Assembly (NCBI GenBank): GCA_025934475.1
Contig: JAICXZ010000147.1
Location: 1-7,282, forward strand
Origin: Mucilaginibacter sp.
GTDB lineage: Bacteria > Bacteroidota > Bacteroidia > Sphingobacteriales > Sphingobacteriaceae
Length of the DNA: 7,282 nucleotides
Direction of reading: 5' to 3'
Part shown: piece after piece, positions 1 through 5,684 of the stretch
How the letters are laid out: every line of letters begins with the position of its first letter
How positions within the stretch are numbered: position 1 is the stretch's first letter
Made by a program: the position numbers and the translations under genes
Notes under the pieces: model-generated
What the model was told of the DNA's origin: nothing
What the model saw: only the letters and a program-made list of their open reading frames with translations
Database searches by the model: none

Positions 1-41
1 AAAAAATCAAGAAATTGTTGGCGTATTTCGGCGGCTGTCAT
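1..41 (-). CDS. alaS: Alanyl-tRNA synthetase, N-terminal 13 codons only (runs off the left edge)
   Basis: Read on the minus strand from the ATG at 41-39, the sequence gives MTAAEIRQQFLDF and stays open to the window edge. This matches the start of bacterial AlaRS, where a short helix of the form (T/S)xxEIRxxFLxFF precedes the class II aminoacylation core. The enzyme charges tRNA-Ala with alanine in the cytoplasm and is normally about 870 residues, so nearly all of it lies outside the window. It is divergent from the MerR-type gene, with about 410 bp between them. A TAnnTTTG box ends only 6 nt before the ATG. The call rests on a short but characteristic N-terminus; sequence to the left would settle it. 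Confidence 0.75.
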   Translation of the reverse strand, partial: MTAAEIRQQFLDF

Positions 42-47
42 AGGGTG

Positions 48-55
48 CAAAGATA
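48..55 (-). promoter_or_regulatory. Putative -7 promoter element of alaS
   Basis: The minus strand reads TATCTTTG, a perfect match to the Bacteroidota sigma-A -7 consensus TAnnTTTG. It ends 6 nt before the alaS ATG. I see no convincing TTG/TTTG -33 element 19-21 nt further upstream. If it is used, the alaS transcript would have almost no leader. Confidence 0.35.
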
Positions 56-69
56 GGATTATTGTGCGA

Positions 70-183
70 AGTCAGAGATTAGAGACTAGAGACCAGAGAT
101 TAGAATTCGGAGGTCGGAGGTCAGAATTTGGTGATTAGCGACAAACATTCTAATCTTTGATCTTTAATCTTTAATCTCTAACA
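70..183. repeat. Two-armed heptamer tandem repeat forming a long imperfect inverted repeat
   Basis: Positions 70-139 divide into ten successive 7-bp units, the first eight close to GAYYAGA/GRTYRGA. Positions 149-183 divide into five 7-bp units close to TTTAATC. The right arm is complementary to the left: across 77-104 versus 149-176, 23 of 28 positions are Watson-Crick. Of the other five, three would be G-U and two C-A in a plus-strand RNA. The loop is about 44 nt. There is no reading frame with coding character through it. It sits between divergent alaS and the MerR-type gene. Heptameric short tandem repeats are known in cyanobacteria (STRR sequences); these look analogous, but I infer no homology. 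Confidence 0.8.
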
Positions 184-207
184 ACCATGTTCACAAAAAT
201 AGGGGGT

Positions 208-239
208 TTTGCATCGATTTTGGGGTATAGTTAATTTTG
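208..239 (+). promoter_or_regulatory. Consensus Bacteroidota-type promoter with no adjacent gene
   Basis: TTTG at 208-211 is followed after exactly 20 nt by TAATTTTG at 232-239. This fits both halves and the spacing of the Bacteroidota housekeeping promoter (TTTG, 19-21 nt, TAnnTTTG). It is the best promoter match I found in the window. The predicted start near 245 is about 208 nt upstream of the MerR-type ATG, so it drives either a long leader or an independent short RNA. Confidence 0.5.
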
Positions 240-441
240 GAAGTGCTGCTTATCAGGTGTTTGCGAAAAAATGACCGGTGGCAGGGGGTGCTAGCGTGAA
301 CACATAGTGTATCGGCTTTTTTTTTGCCCCTGATTTTTCTCGCAGCCGCAAGCCACGACACAGCTAAACACAAGTTTTCCACATTTTTGTATTTTGCGGA
401 ACTTTAGAATTGGCGCAACGTATAAAGTGCTAAACGATAAT

Positions 442-449
442 TACTTTTG
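442..449 (+). promoter_or_regulatory. Putative -7 element directly at the MerR-type start codon
   Basis: TACTTTTG matches TAnnTTTG exactly and ends 4 nt before the ATG at 454. No TTG/TTTG lies at the usual distance upstream. If it is active, transcription would begin at or next to the A of the start codon, giving a leaderless mRNA. The motif may be chance in this AT-rich sequence. Confidence 0.35.
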
Positions 450-453
450 AGCT

Positions 454-789
454 ATGCCGTATAAAGAGCACGAGATCAGCAAAATGTATTATACAATGGG
501 CGAAGTGGCCGCGATTTTCGATGTGAATCAATCGCTGATCAGGTTTTATGAGAAGGAATTCGACGTACTTCAGCCTAAGAAGAACAAGAAAGGTAACCGT
601 TATTTTACCCCTGAGGATATTGAGCACCTGCGCATTATCTTTCACTTGATCAAGGAAAAAGGCTATACCCTGAATGGCGCCAAAGAGCACTTGAAAAGCA
701 ACATGGGCGAGGCAAAAGAGAATCAGCGCGTGATAGACGCACTTGAGAACATCAAAAAGTTTTTGCTCGAAGTTCGCGAACAATTATAA
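454..789 (+). CDS. Small MerR-family HTH transcriptional regulator
   Basis: This is a 111-residue cytoplasmic DNA-binding protein. The winged HTH occupies about residues 12-52: YYTMGEVAAIFDVNQSLIRF holds the two HTH helices, and the basic wing PKKNKKGNRYF follows. A second helical pair (about 53-82, with YTLNGAKEHL) completes the MerR DNA-binding domain. Residues about 85-111 are charged and helical and suit the short antiparallel dimer coiled coil. There is no C-terminal effector domain and no cysteine at all, so it lacks the metal or redox ligands of MerR, CueR or SoxR; the signal is unknown. MerR proteins usually bind between the -35 and -10 of a divergent or own promoter. comEC lies 124 nt downstream on the same strand without a clear promoter of its own, so co-transcription is possible. 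Later in-frame ATGs (484, 496) would cut into the HTH, so I keep 454. Confidence 0.88.
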   Translation: MPYKEHEISKMYYTMGEVAAIFDVNQSLIRFYEKEFDVLQPKKNKKGNRYFTPEDIEHLRIIFHLIKEKGYTLNGAKEHLKSNMGEAKENQRVIDALENIKKFLLEVREQL

Positions 790-891
790 TTATCGAATTA
801 CTGAATTATCGAATTGCTACGTAATTCGATAGAATTGTTGAAATTCTCAAAACTCATTATGAGAATTCTTAAATTCTGTTAATTCTGATTC
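789..891. repeat. AT-rich octamer-like repeats with two hairpins between the MerR-type gene and comEC
   Basis: From 789 the sequence repeats with 8-bp period (ATTATCGA, ATTACTGA, ATTATCGA). It includes a perfect 9-bp inverted repeat, TATCGAATT at 807-815 with AATTCGATA at 823-831. A second inverted repeat follows, AATTCTCA at 842-849 with TGAGAATT at 860-867, then further AATTCTG-like units to about 891. Neither hairpin is followed by a T tract, so they do not look like intrinsic terminators. If the MerR-type gene and comEC are co-transcribed, this is a structured intercistronic leader. Confidence 0.65.
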
Positions 892-900
892 AGACAAAAT

Positions 901-916
901 CATATCTTCGGATATG
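901..916 (+). promoter_or_regulatory. C(UUCG)G tetraloop hairpin that contains the comEC start codon
   Basis: CATATC (901-906), TTCG (907-910) and GATATG (911-916) form a perfect 6-bp stem closed by a C-G pair over UUCG, the classic extra-stable tetraloop. The ATG of comEC is 914-916, so all three bases are paired in the 3' arm. This would hinder initiation unless the hairpin is opened by a translating ribosome, RNA binding or a temperature change. The structure is read directly; the regulatory role is inferred. Confidence 0.55.
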
Positions 917-3016
917 CTTGATGCGCATAAAGGCGAAATCCCTTTTGTTATATTCCTTATCCCCTTTTTGACGGGCATTGCCTGCAGGTTAAATCTGTTC
1001 CCCGCTGCAAGCGTAACGTGGCTATATATTGTACTGGGCCTGTCATCGGCCGCCTTTATTTCCCTCAACATCTTTTATAAACGGTTCAGCATTTACAAAA
1101 ACCGCTGGCTTGGCGGAACGTTAATACATCTTGTACTTTTTATTGGCGGTTGGATTTGCGTTACCAGCTACAACGAGCTTAACAGCAAGAACCATTTTTC
1201 GAAAAGTCAGGCTGACTTTCTTGTTGTACGAATCACCAGCGAACCCAAATTAAGCAACGGCATATTACGATTCACGAGCGAAGTTGAGCAAAATATAAAA
1301 GGCCACCAATCAAAACAGGTAACCGGCAATCTGCTTATCGCCATCAAAGACAGCGCGGCCGCTGATCTGTATTATGGCGACAAGTTGCTGATTTCGGCAA
1401 GTTACCGGACTATTACCGCACCACAAAATCCCGCTGAGTTTAATTATAAAGGCTATCTCGGCAATCAAAATATTCATTTCCAGGAGTTTATTTATAAAGG
1501 GCAGTACTTTTTGTTTGCGAGAAATTCGGGAAATCCGTTCATCGCCTATGCACTCCGGCAAAGGCAACATTTGATAGAGGAACTTAAAGCAAATATGCAC
1601 AGCCCTGAGGCTATTGCCGTTGCCTCTACCCTAATCCTGGGTTACAAGGCCGATTTGAGCAACGATGTATTACAAGCGTATTCAAAAACAGGCACGATAC
1701 ACGTACTTTCTGTTTCGGGCGCGCATGTGGCTATCCTGTATATTCTGCTCGAACTGATATTCGGGTTCATGACCCGGTTTAAATATGGCAGGACAATCAA
1801 AACCATTTTGATCACCTTAATCATCTGGTATTATGCGATGCTGAGCGGCTTCTCACCTGCCGTTTGTCGCGCAGCATTCATGATCTCAATGGTCGTCATT
1901 GGTAAAACTTACAACCGCGCCTTAAATACGCTTAATATTCTTGCTGTATCTGCCTTCTTCCTGCTGTTTTATGATCCGCTATTTATTTCGGATGTCGGCT
2001 TCCAATTATCTTATCTGTCAGTTGCCGGGCTTATCATTTTCCAGCCTGTTGTTTACAAATGGTTCAATTTCAAAAATAAATGGGCCGATAAGCTTTGGAC
2101 TCTGTGCTCAGTTTCCATAGCCGCACAACTGATCACCTTTCCGTTAAGTGCTTTTTATTTTCACCAGTTTCCGGTTTACTTCCTGGTGAGCAATTTGTTT
2201 ATCATTATTCCATCAGCGGTGATCATGTATGCTGGCATAGCCTACTTTCTATTGGAATGGATACCAATCGCGGGCAAACTATTGGGATTCATTCTCGAAC
2301 AAACTATTCTCCTCATGGATAAGGGCCTTTCTATGGTCGAGCAATCGCCTTTTGCGAGCGTCAACAAAATATGGCTCACCCGGTTCGAATACCTTTTATT
2401 TTATGCCATCATCATCGCCCTGTTCTATTTTATATATAATAAGAAGGTTTGGCTGCTTCGGTTTGCGTTGTTATCGACATTGGTATTAGCTATCAGCATT
2501 ACTTTCAAGCGCTGGCACAATTCATCATCCAATGAATTAATAGTTTTGAACCTAAGGAAACACACCGGCATTATATTCAGGTCGGGAAACCGGGCTACTG
2601 TTTTGACTGATCTGAGCGACACCGATAAGACCTACCGATATTCCGTTCAACCTTATCTTGATAGCTGCCAGGTAGCGGAAGCAAAAGTGCGAAACCCAAA
2701 TTCAGACATACGTGAAAACTATCTTCTGAAAAAGGGCAATCTTATCAGCTTTTCAGGTAAAACAATGTTACTTTACGGCAAGCTTTTATCTGAAGGAGCA
2801 TTACATGAAAAACTCAAGATCGACTATCTGGTAATGTCCGGCAATCCGGCTGTGCAATCGGCTTCAATTGGGCAAAACTACGACTATAAAATGCTTGTTA
2901 TTGACCGCAACAACTCCAAGGCCTTGACTTCCAGGTTAGAAAACATCACCGAATCGACCGGCGCAAATTATATGATGACCGATAGTAACAAATCGATTAA
3001 ACTTCTATCCAATTAG
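914..3016 (+). CDS. comEC: ComEC/Rec2-family competence channel, short form without an active nuclease domain
   Basis: A 700-residue inner-membrane protein that should pass single-stranded DNA into the cytoplasm during natural transformation. An N-terminal hydrophobic stretch (about 10-80) leads into a DUF4131-like soluble domain (about 95-200) with the typical NPAEFNYKGYL at 172-182. The Competence domain (about 230-510) is many-spanning and carries the family motifs: GTIHVLSVSGAH (260-271), SGFSPAVCRA (311-320) and DPLFISDVGFQLSY (354-367). The C-terminal 160 residues begin ELIVLNLRKHTG at 541 and resemble the beta-lactamase-like region in position, but have no HxHxDH motif. Nuclease activity, if needed, must come from elsewhere. 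Such shortened forms are common in Bacteroidota. The ATG at 914 is the only usual start between the upstream in-frame stop (860-862) and the first membrane helix. The gene follows the MerR-type regulator and precedes the exported DUF4412-type gene by 78 nt. Confidence 0.93.
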   Translation: MLDAHKGEIPFVIFLIPFLTGIACRLNLFPAASVTWLYIVLGLSSAAFISLNIFYKRFSIYKNRWLGGTLIHLVLFIGGWICVTSYNELNSKNHFSKSQADFLVVRITSEPKLSNGILRFTSEVEQNIKGHQSKQVTGNLLIAIKDSAAADLYYGDKLLISASYRTITAPQNPAEFNYKGYLGNQNIHFQEFIYKGQYFLFARNSGNPFIAYALRQRQHLIEELKANMHSPEAIAVASTLILGYKADLSNDVLQAYSKTGTIHVLSVSGAHVAILYILLELIFGFMTRFKYGRTIKTILITLIIWYYAMLSGFSPAVCRAAFMISMVVIGKTYNRALNTLNILAVSAFFLLFYDPLFISDVGFQLSYLSVAGLIIFQPVVYKWFNFKNKWADKLWTLCSVSIAAQLITFPLSAFYFHQFPVYFLVSNLFIIIPSAVIMYAGIAYFLLEWIPIAGKLLGFILEQTILLMDKGLSMVEQSPFASVNKIWLTRFEYLLFYAIIIALFYFIYNKKVWLLRFALLSTLVLAISITFKRWHNSSSNELIVLNLRKHTGIIFRSGNRATVLTDLSDTDKTYRYSVQPYLDSCQVAEAKVRNPNSDIRENYLLKKGNLISFSGKTMLLYGKLLSEGALHEKLKIDYLVMSGNPAVQSASIGQNYDYKMLVIDRNNSKALTSRLENITESTGANYMMTDSNKSIKLLSN

Positions 3017-3043
3017 CGCATCAAAACAAAGAGCAAAAAAAGA

Positions 3044-3076
3044 TTTGCACCCAAATTGATAAAATTTCTAACTTGT
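3044..3076 (+). promoter_or_regulatory. Weak promoter candidate for the DUF4412-type gene
   Basis: TTTG at 3044-3047 is followed after 21 nt by TAACTTGT at 3069-3076. The -33 half and spacing fit the Bacteroidota pattern, but the -7 half matches only four of six fixed bases. It ends 18 nt before the ATG at 3095. Confidence 0.25.
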
Positions 3077-3094
3077 AATAAACAAACAAAAAAC

Positions 3095-3739
3095 ATGAGG
3101 ATTAAATTCTTAAGCGTTGCACTGGGTCTTGCCCTGACAGCGACAGTAATGAGCGCAAGCGCTCAAAAAGCATACACCGAAGGATGTGTTAACATTTCGA
3201 GTACGATGCAAGGCATGTCTATAAATGAGAAGGAATACTTTAGAACCGACTCAAATGCAATGGTAATGACCATGGGACCTGCTAACGTTAAGGTGCTTAC
3301 AGATGCCAACCACAAGTTTCTGGCAGTAATCCTTGATGTTGAGGTTGCGTCGATGAAAAAGGCTGCTATCGCTACACCTGACGAACTTGACCAGGCTATG
3401 CAAGGCATGCCAACTTTTACATTTACACCTACAACTGAATCCAAACAGATATCCGGCTTCAATTGTAAAAAAGTGACCGCGAAAGACAACAAAAGCGGGA
3501 CATCCTATGATGTTTGGATTACCAATGATGTAACCATACCTGCGTCAGCCATTCCGCCATATTATGCAACAGTCGGTGGCGTGCCTATCCAGTACACCGC
3601 TTTTCAGCAGGGTCAATCGGCTCCAGTAACAGTAACAAGCATTACCGACGAAAAGGCTCCAAAGGGCACTTTCGGTATCCCAGCTGACTACGACAAAATC
3701 ACGCTCGATGATTTAAAACAAATGAGTGGCAACCATTAA
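3095..3739 (+). CDS. Exported DUF4412-type protein of unknown function
   Basis: A 214-residue protein. Residues 1-23 form a Sec signal peptide: basic MRIK, a hydrophobic core (FLSVALGLALTATVM), and an ASA cleavage site before Gln24. There is no lipobox, so it should be a soluble periplasmic protein. The mature part has the DUF4412 pattern: a N-terminal strand with Cys31, then ISGFNCKKVTAKDNKSGTS at 119-137 followed by DVWIT (139-143), the usual GxxCKK...VW(I/V)T signature. The family is thought to be LolA/LppX-like in fold, and its role is not established. I chose ATG 3095 rather than an in-frame TTG at 3056 because it sits right before the signal peptide and after an A-rich run (aacaaacaaaaaac) typical of Bacteroidota starts. 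The gene is in line with comEC and ends at the bidirectional terminator. Confidence 0.8.
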   Translation: MRIKFLSVALGLALTATVMSASAQKAYTEGCVNISSTMQGMSINEKEYFRTDSNAMVMTMGPANVKVLTDANHKFLAVILDVEVASMKKAAIATPDELDQAMQGMPTFTFTPTTESKQISGFNCKKVTAKDNKSGTSYDVWITNDVTIPASAIPPYYATVGGVPIQYTAFQQGQSAPVTVTSITDEKAPKGTFGIPADYDKITLDDLKQMSGNH

Positions 3740-3751
3740 TAGATATTCACC

Positions 3752-3796
3752 AAAAGAAAAGGCTCCGGATTTTAGATGTCCGGAGCCTTTTCTTTT
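3752..3796. terminator. Bidirectional intrinsic terminator
   Basis: AAAAGAAAAGGCTCCGGA (3752-3769) and its perfect 18-bp complement (3779-3796) enclose a 9-nt loop. The GC-rich core GGCTCCGGA is flanked by A-rich and T-rich outer parts, so a U-rich tract (TTTTCTTTT) follows the core on both strands. It lies 12 nt after the plus-strand stop at 3739 and 11 nt after the minus-strand stop at 3808, exactly where two convergent units must end. Confidence 0.95.
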
Positions 3797-3807
3797 ATGT
3801 AAGCCCG

Positions 3808-4416
3808 TTAATTAAGTTCAGTGGATAGTTGCCCGATCCATTGTTTGAACAGAAACGTCTCCATTTCCACAGCCTTATCAGCATGAAATTTCCAATCGGG
3901 CGAGAAGTTTTCCAATTGTTTGATCATTTCTTCCAGGTGTCCTTCTTCTTCCAGGATGATCGATTTAACATTTACCTTACTCGACGCACCGTCCAAAGCT
4001 TCCTGGTATACCGGATAAAGTTCATCGGCGCGCACCTCTATAGCATAAGTCACGAGCAAATAAGCGGCAAAACGTAATTCGGCGCCCTTAAGGCGAAGTA
4101 TGGTTTTCAGATAGCGGCAAACATCCACATCCAGCTGATTTAGGTAGTGGCGGCTGCTGTTAGATGCTAACAGGTATTGTGATGAATATGTGGGGCACGA
4201 AGCGGCATCTATCTTCTCGATCTGCTTTTTGAGATAAAAGGCATGACGATGTTCTTCCGCGGCGTGTTTCAGAATGATGTAGGTCACCGTCTCCGGATCC
4301 TCACAGGCGGATATTTTGCGGGCGCCGGCATTCTCCATCAACGACAGGGTGTTGAGCCAGCGGGCATGCAGTTTATTATCGTTTATTATTAAGGGTAGAA
4401 GTTCACTAAATTCCAT
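3808..4416 (-). CDS. Ferritin-like di-iron protein coupled to bioA, function unknown
   Basis: A 202-residue, mostly helical, soluble protein without signal peptide. It shows the ligand pattern of a ferritin-like di-iron four-helix bundle: Glu28 in the first long helix (SLMENAGARKI), E55-H-R-H58 in HAAEEHRHAF, Glu127 (or Glu132) in TYAIEVRADELYPVY, and E157-E-G-H160 in ILEEEGHLEEM. The two ExxH motifs are about 100 residues apart, as in this fold. Proteins of this kind include oxygenases, tRNA hydroxylase MiaE, rubrerythrin-like peroxidases and iron stores; I cannot assign one. The TTG at 4422 would overlap bioA by 4 nt. I prefer the ATG at 4416, which begins 2 nt after the bioA stop. Either way translation is coupled to bioA, which hints at a shared pathway or complex. 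The gene is last in its operon, before the bidirectional terminator. Fold confidence is fair, function unassigned. Confidence 0.72.
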   Translation of the reverse strand: MEFSELLPLIINDNKLHARWLNTLSLMENAGARKISACEDPETVTYIILKHAAEEHRHAFYLKKQIEKIDAASCPTYSSQYLLASNSSRHYLNQLDVDVCRYLKTILRLKGAELRFAAYLLVTYAIEVRADELYPVYQEALDGASSKVNVKSIILEEEGHLEEMIKQLENFSPDWKFHADKAVEMETFLFKQWIGQLSTELN

Positions 4417-4418
4417 AC

Positions 4419-5684
4419 TCAAATTTCTTCAAGGGCAGTTTCAATTTTGTTGTAAATATAGTTGAGCTGCTCATTGGTGATGCAATACGGGGGTAAAATA
4501 TAAATAATGTTGCCCAGCGGGCGTAGGATAATACCCGCATCCAGGAAATACTGATATAACCGGTCCCTCAGCGAACTGAAATAAGATGTGTTCGTACCGG
4601 TCTCCCATTCCATTGCAATAATCGTCCCCGTTTGGCGAACCGTACGGATACGCGAATGACCTTTGATCTTTAATCCGAACTGCCTATGGCTATCTTCTAT
4701 TCGTTTGATATTATCGACGGTCGAACTATCCATAAAAATATCCATGCTCGCCAAAGCCGCGGAGCATGCTACCGGATTTGCGGTATAGGAATGACCATGA
4801 AACAAAGTTTTAAGCTTATCCTCAGATAAAAAAGCATCGTATATCTGTTGAGTGCAGGTGGTAAGCCCCATTGCCATGGTTCCACCTGTCAACCCTTTCG
4901 AAAAGCACATGATATCTGGCTGAATGGTCACATGATCGCAAGCAAAGCGTTTTCCGGTACGCCCAAAGCCCGTGAACACCTCGTCATCTATCATCAAAAC
5001 ACCCTCTTGCCGACAATGCGCCATCAACTGTTCCAGGTACCGGGCCTCATACATGATCATCCCAGCCGAACCTTGTACTAAGGGCTCGAAAATAAAACAC
5101 GCTAATTCAGATTTGAGACTTGAGATATGAGATTTGAGACCCTCAATATTCGATTCATCCGGCAGGTCAATGAATTCAACTTCAAATAATAAACTATCGA
5201 AAGCAGCTGTGAAAGCGCTTCTTCCGCTTACGGCCATGGCCCCAAAGGTATCACCATGATAAGCGTTTTTGAAGGCCAAAATTTTTGTCCGTTGAATACC
5301 CTGGTTATGCCAGTACTGCAGGCACATCTTTATAGCCACTTCGACGGCTGTTGAGCCGTTGTCGGAATAAAAAATCTTGGCCTGGTTACCGGGGAGTATC
5401 TTCAATAAACGTTCGGCCAGTTCAACCGCCGGTTCATGGGTAAAACCGGCAAAGATCACGTGCTCCAGTTTTCTAAGTTGTTCAGCAACCTTTTCGGCAA
5501 TGTACGGGTTCGCATGTCCATGGATATTTACCCACCACGACGATACCGCATCAATGTAGCATTTTCCGTTTTCATCATACAGGCAGGCACCCTCGCCGCG
5601 CACGATCGGGATCGGCGGCAAAGCAGTTTTCATCTGGGTGTATGGATGCCACACCACACTTAAATCCCTGTTAACGAGACTCAT
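4419..5684 (-). CDS. bioA: Adenosylmethionine-8-amino-7-oxononanoate aminotransferase (BioA)
   Basis: A 421-residue fold-type I PLP enzyme of normal length. BioA moves the amino group of S-adenosylmethionine to 7-keto-8-aminopelargonate, giving 7,8-diaminopelargonate, the step before dethiobiotin. BioA-specific residues are present: WHPYTQ (Tyr15) and SSWWVNIHG (Trp50-Trp51) at the substrate pocket, YHGDTFGAM at 142-150, DDEVFTGFGRTG (233-244; Asp234 for the pyridine nitrogen), Lys263 in SKGLTGG as Schiff-base lysine, HGHSYTANP (296-304), and Arg388 in RPLGNIIYILPPY, which should bind the substrate carboxylate. Trp-Trp and Arg388 separate it from other class III aminotransferases. The ATG overlaps the Nudix stop by 4 nt (ATGA). 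The di-iron gene begins 2 nt after its stop. No bioF, bioD or bioB is in the window. Heptamer-repeat DNA is embedded at residues 182-193 and perhaps 337-342, without breaking the frame. Confidence 0.95.
   Translation of the reverse strand: MSLVNRDLSVVWHPYTQMKTALPPIPIVRGEGACLYDENGKCYIDAVSSWWVNIHGHANPYIAEKVAEQLRKLEHVIFAGFTHEPAVELAERLLKILPGNQAKIFYSDNGSTAVEVAIKMCLQYWHNQGIQRTKILAFKNAYHGDTFGAMAVSGRSAFTAAFDSLLFEVEFIDLPDESNIEGLKSHISSLKSELACFIFEPLVQGSAGMIMYEARYLEQLMAHCRQEGVLMIDDEVFTGFGRTGKRFACDHVTIQPDIMCFSKGLTGGTMAMGLTTCTQQIYDAFLSEDKLKTLFHGHSYTANPVACSAALASMDIFMDSSTVDNIKRIEDSHRQFGLKIKGHSRIRTVRQTGTIIAMEWETGTNTSYFSSLRDRLYQYFLDAGIILRPLGNIIYILPPYCITNEQLNYIYNKIETALEEI
4661..4675. repeat. Second short heptamer-like segment inside bioA
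   Basis: The 15 bases ctttgatctttaatc are identical to positions 155-169 of the intergenic heptamer repeat. On the bioA strand they cover codons 337-342 (GLKIKG). Only two full heptamers are present, so chance similarity in AT-rich DNA is possible. Confidence 0.3.
5107..5141. repeat. Five heptamer units inside the bioA coding sequence
   Basis: Five consecutive 7-bp units with plus-strand consensus TGAGAYT span 35 bp (start TCAGATT, end TGAGACC). They closely resemble the GAYYAGA heptamers at 70-139 in period and composition. On the minus strand they encode BioA residues 182-193, GLKSHISSLKSE, between the EFIDLPDES strand/loop and the conserved ELACFIFEPLVQG. The frame is intact and the total protein length is normal. 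Confidence 0.7.

Larger units (their letters stand above)
184..453. other. Remaining gene-free stretch between the heptamer repeat and the MerR-type gene
   Basis: I find no credible protein gene here. The only long open frame (191-382, minus) gives a Cys/Lys/Ser-rich 63-residue peptide without domain features and crosses a run of nine T residues, so I treat it as chance. The stretch does hold a promoter-like sequence (208-239, plus), a 7-codon open frame after an A-rich run (271-294, MTGGRGC then stop), a T9 tract at 317-325, and an AT-rich approach to the MerR start with a TAnnTTTG box at 442-449. It could be a long 5' leader, a small RNA gene, or a decayed remnant. Confidence 0.6.

Noticed and set aside
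70..139. Heptamer array as a CRISPR array
   Set aside because: The units are 7 bp and contiguous, with no spacers of 25-40 bp and no cas genes.
191..382. 63-codon minus-strand open frame in the gap before the MerR-type gene
   Set aside because: Biased, domain-free sequence across a T9 tract; it runs over the orphan promoter and has no sensible partner gene or start context.
807..831. Hairpin after the MerR-type gene as an intrinsic terminator
   Set aside because: The stem is AT-rich and no T tract follows, unlike the true terminator at 3752-3796.
2095..2322. 75-codon plus-strand frame inside comEC
   Set aside because: Shadow of the comEC frame, whose conserved membrane motifs run through the same bases.
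3056..3094. Upstream TTG start adding 13 residues to the DUF4412-type protein
   Set aside because: The extension (MIKFLTCNKQTKN) would precede a complete signal peptide that starts cleanly at ATG 3095.
4417..4422. TTG start of the di-iron gene overlapping bioA by 4 nt
   Set aside because: An ATG two codons later is available and equally well placed; the TTG adds only Met-Ser. It cannot be fully excluded.
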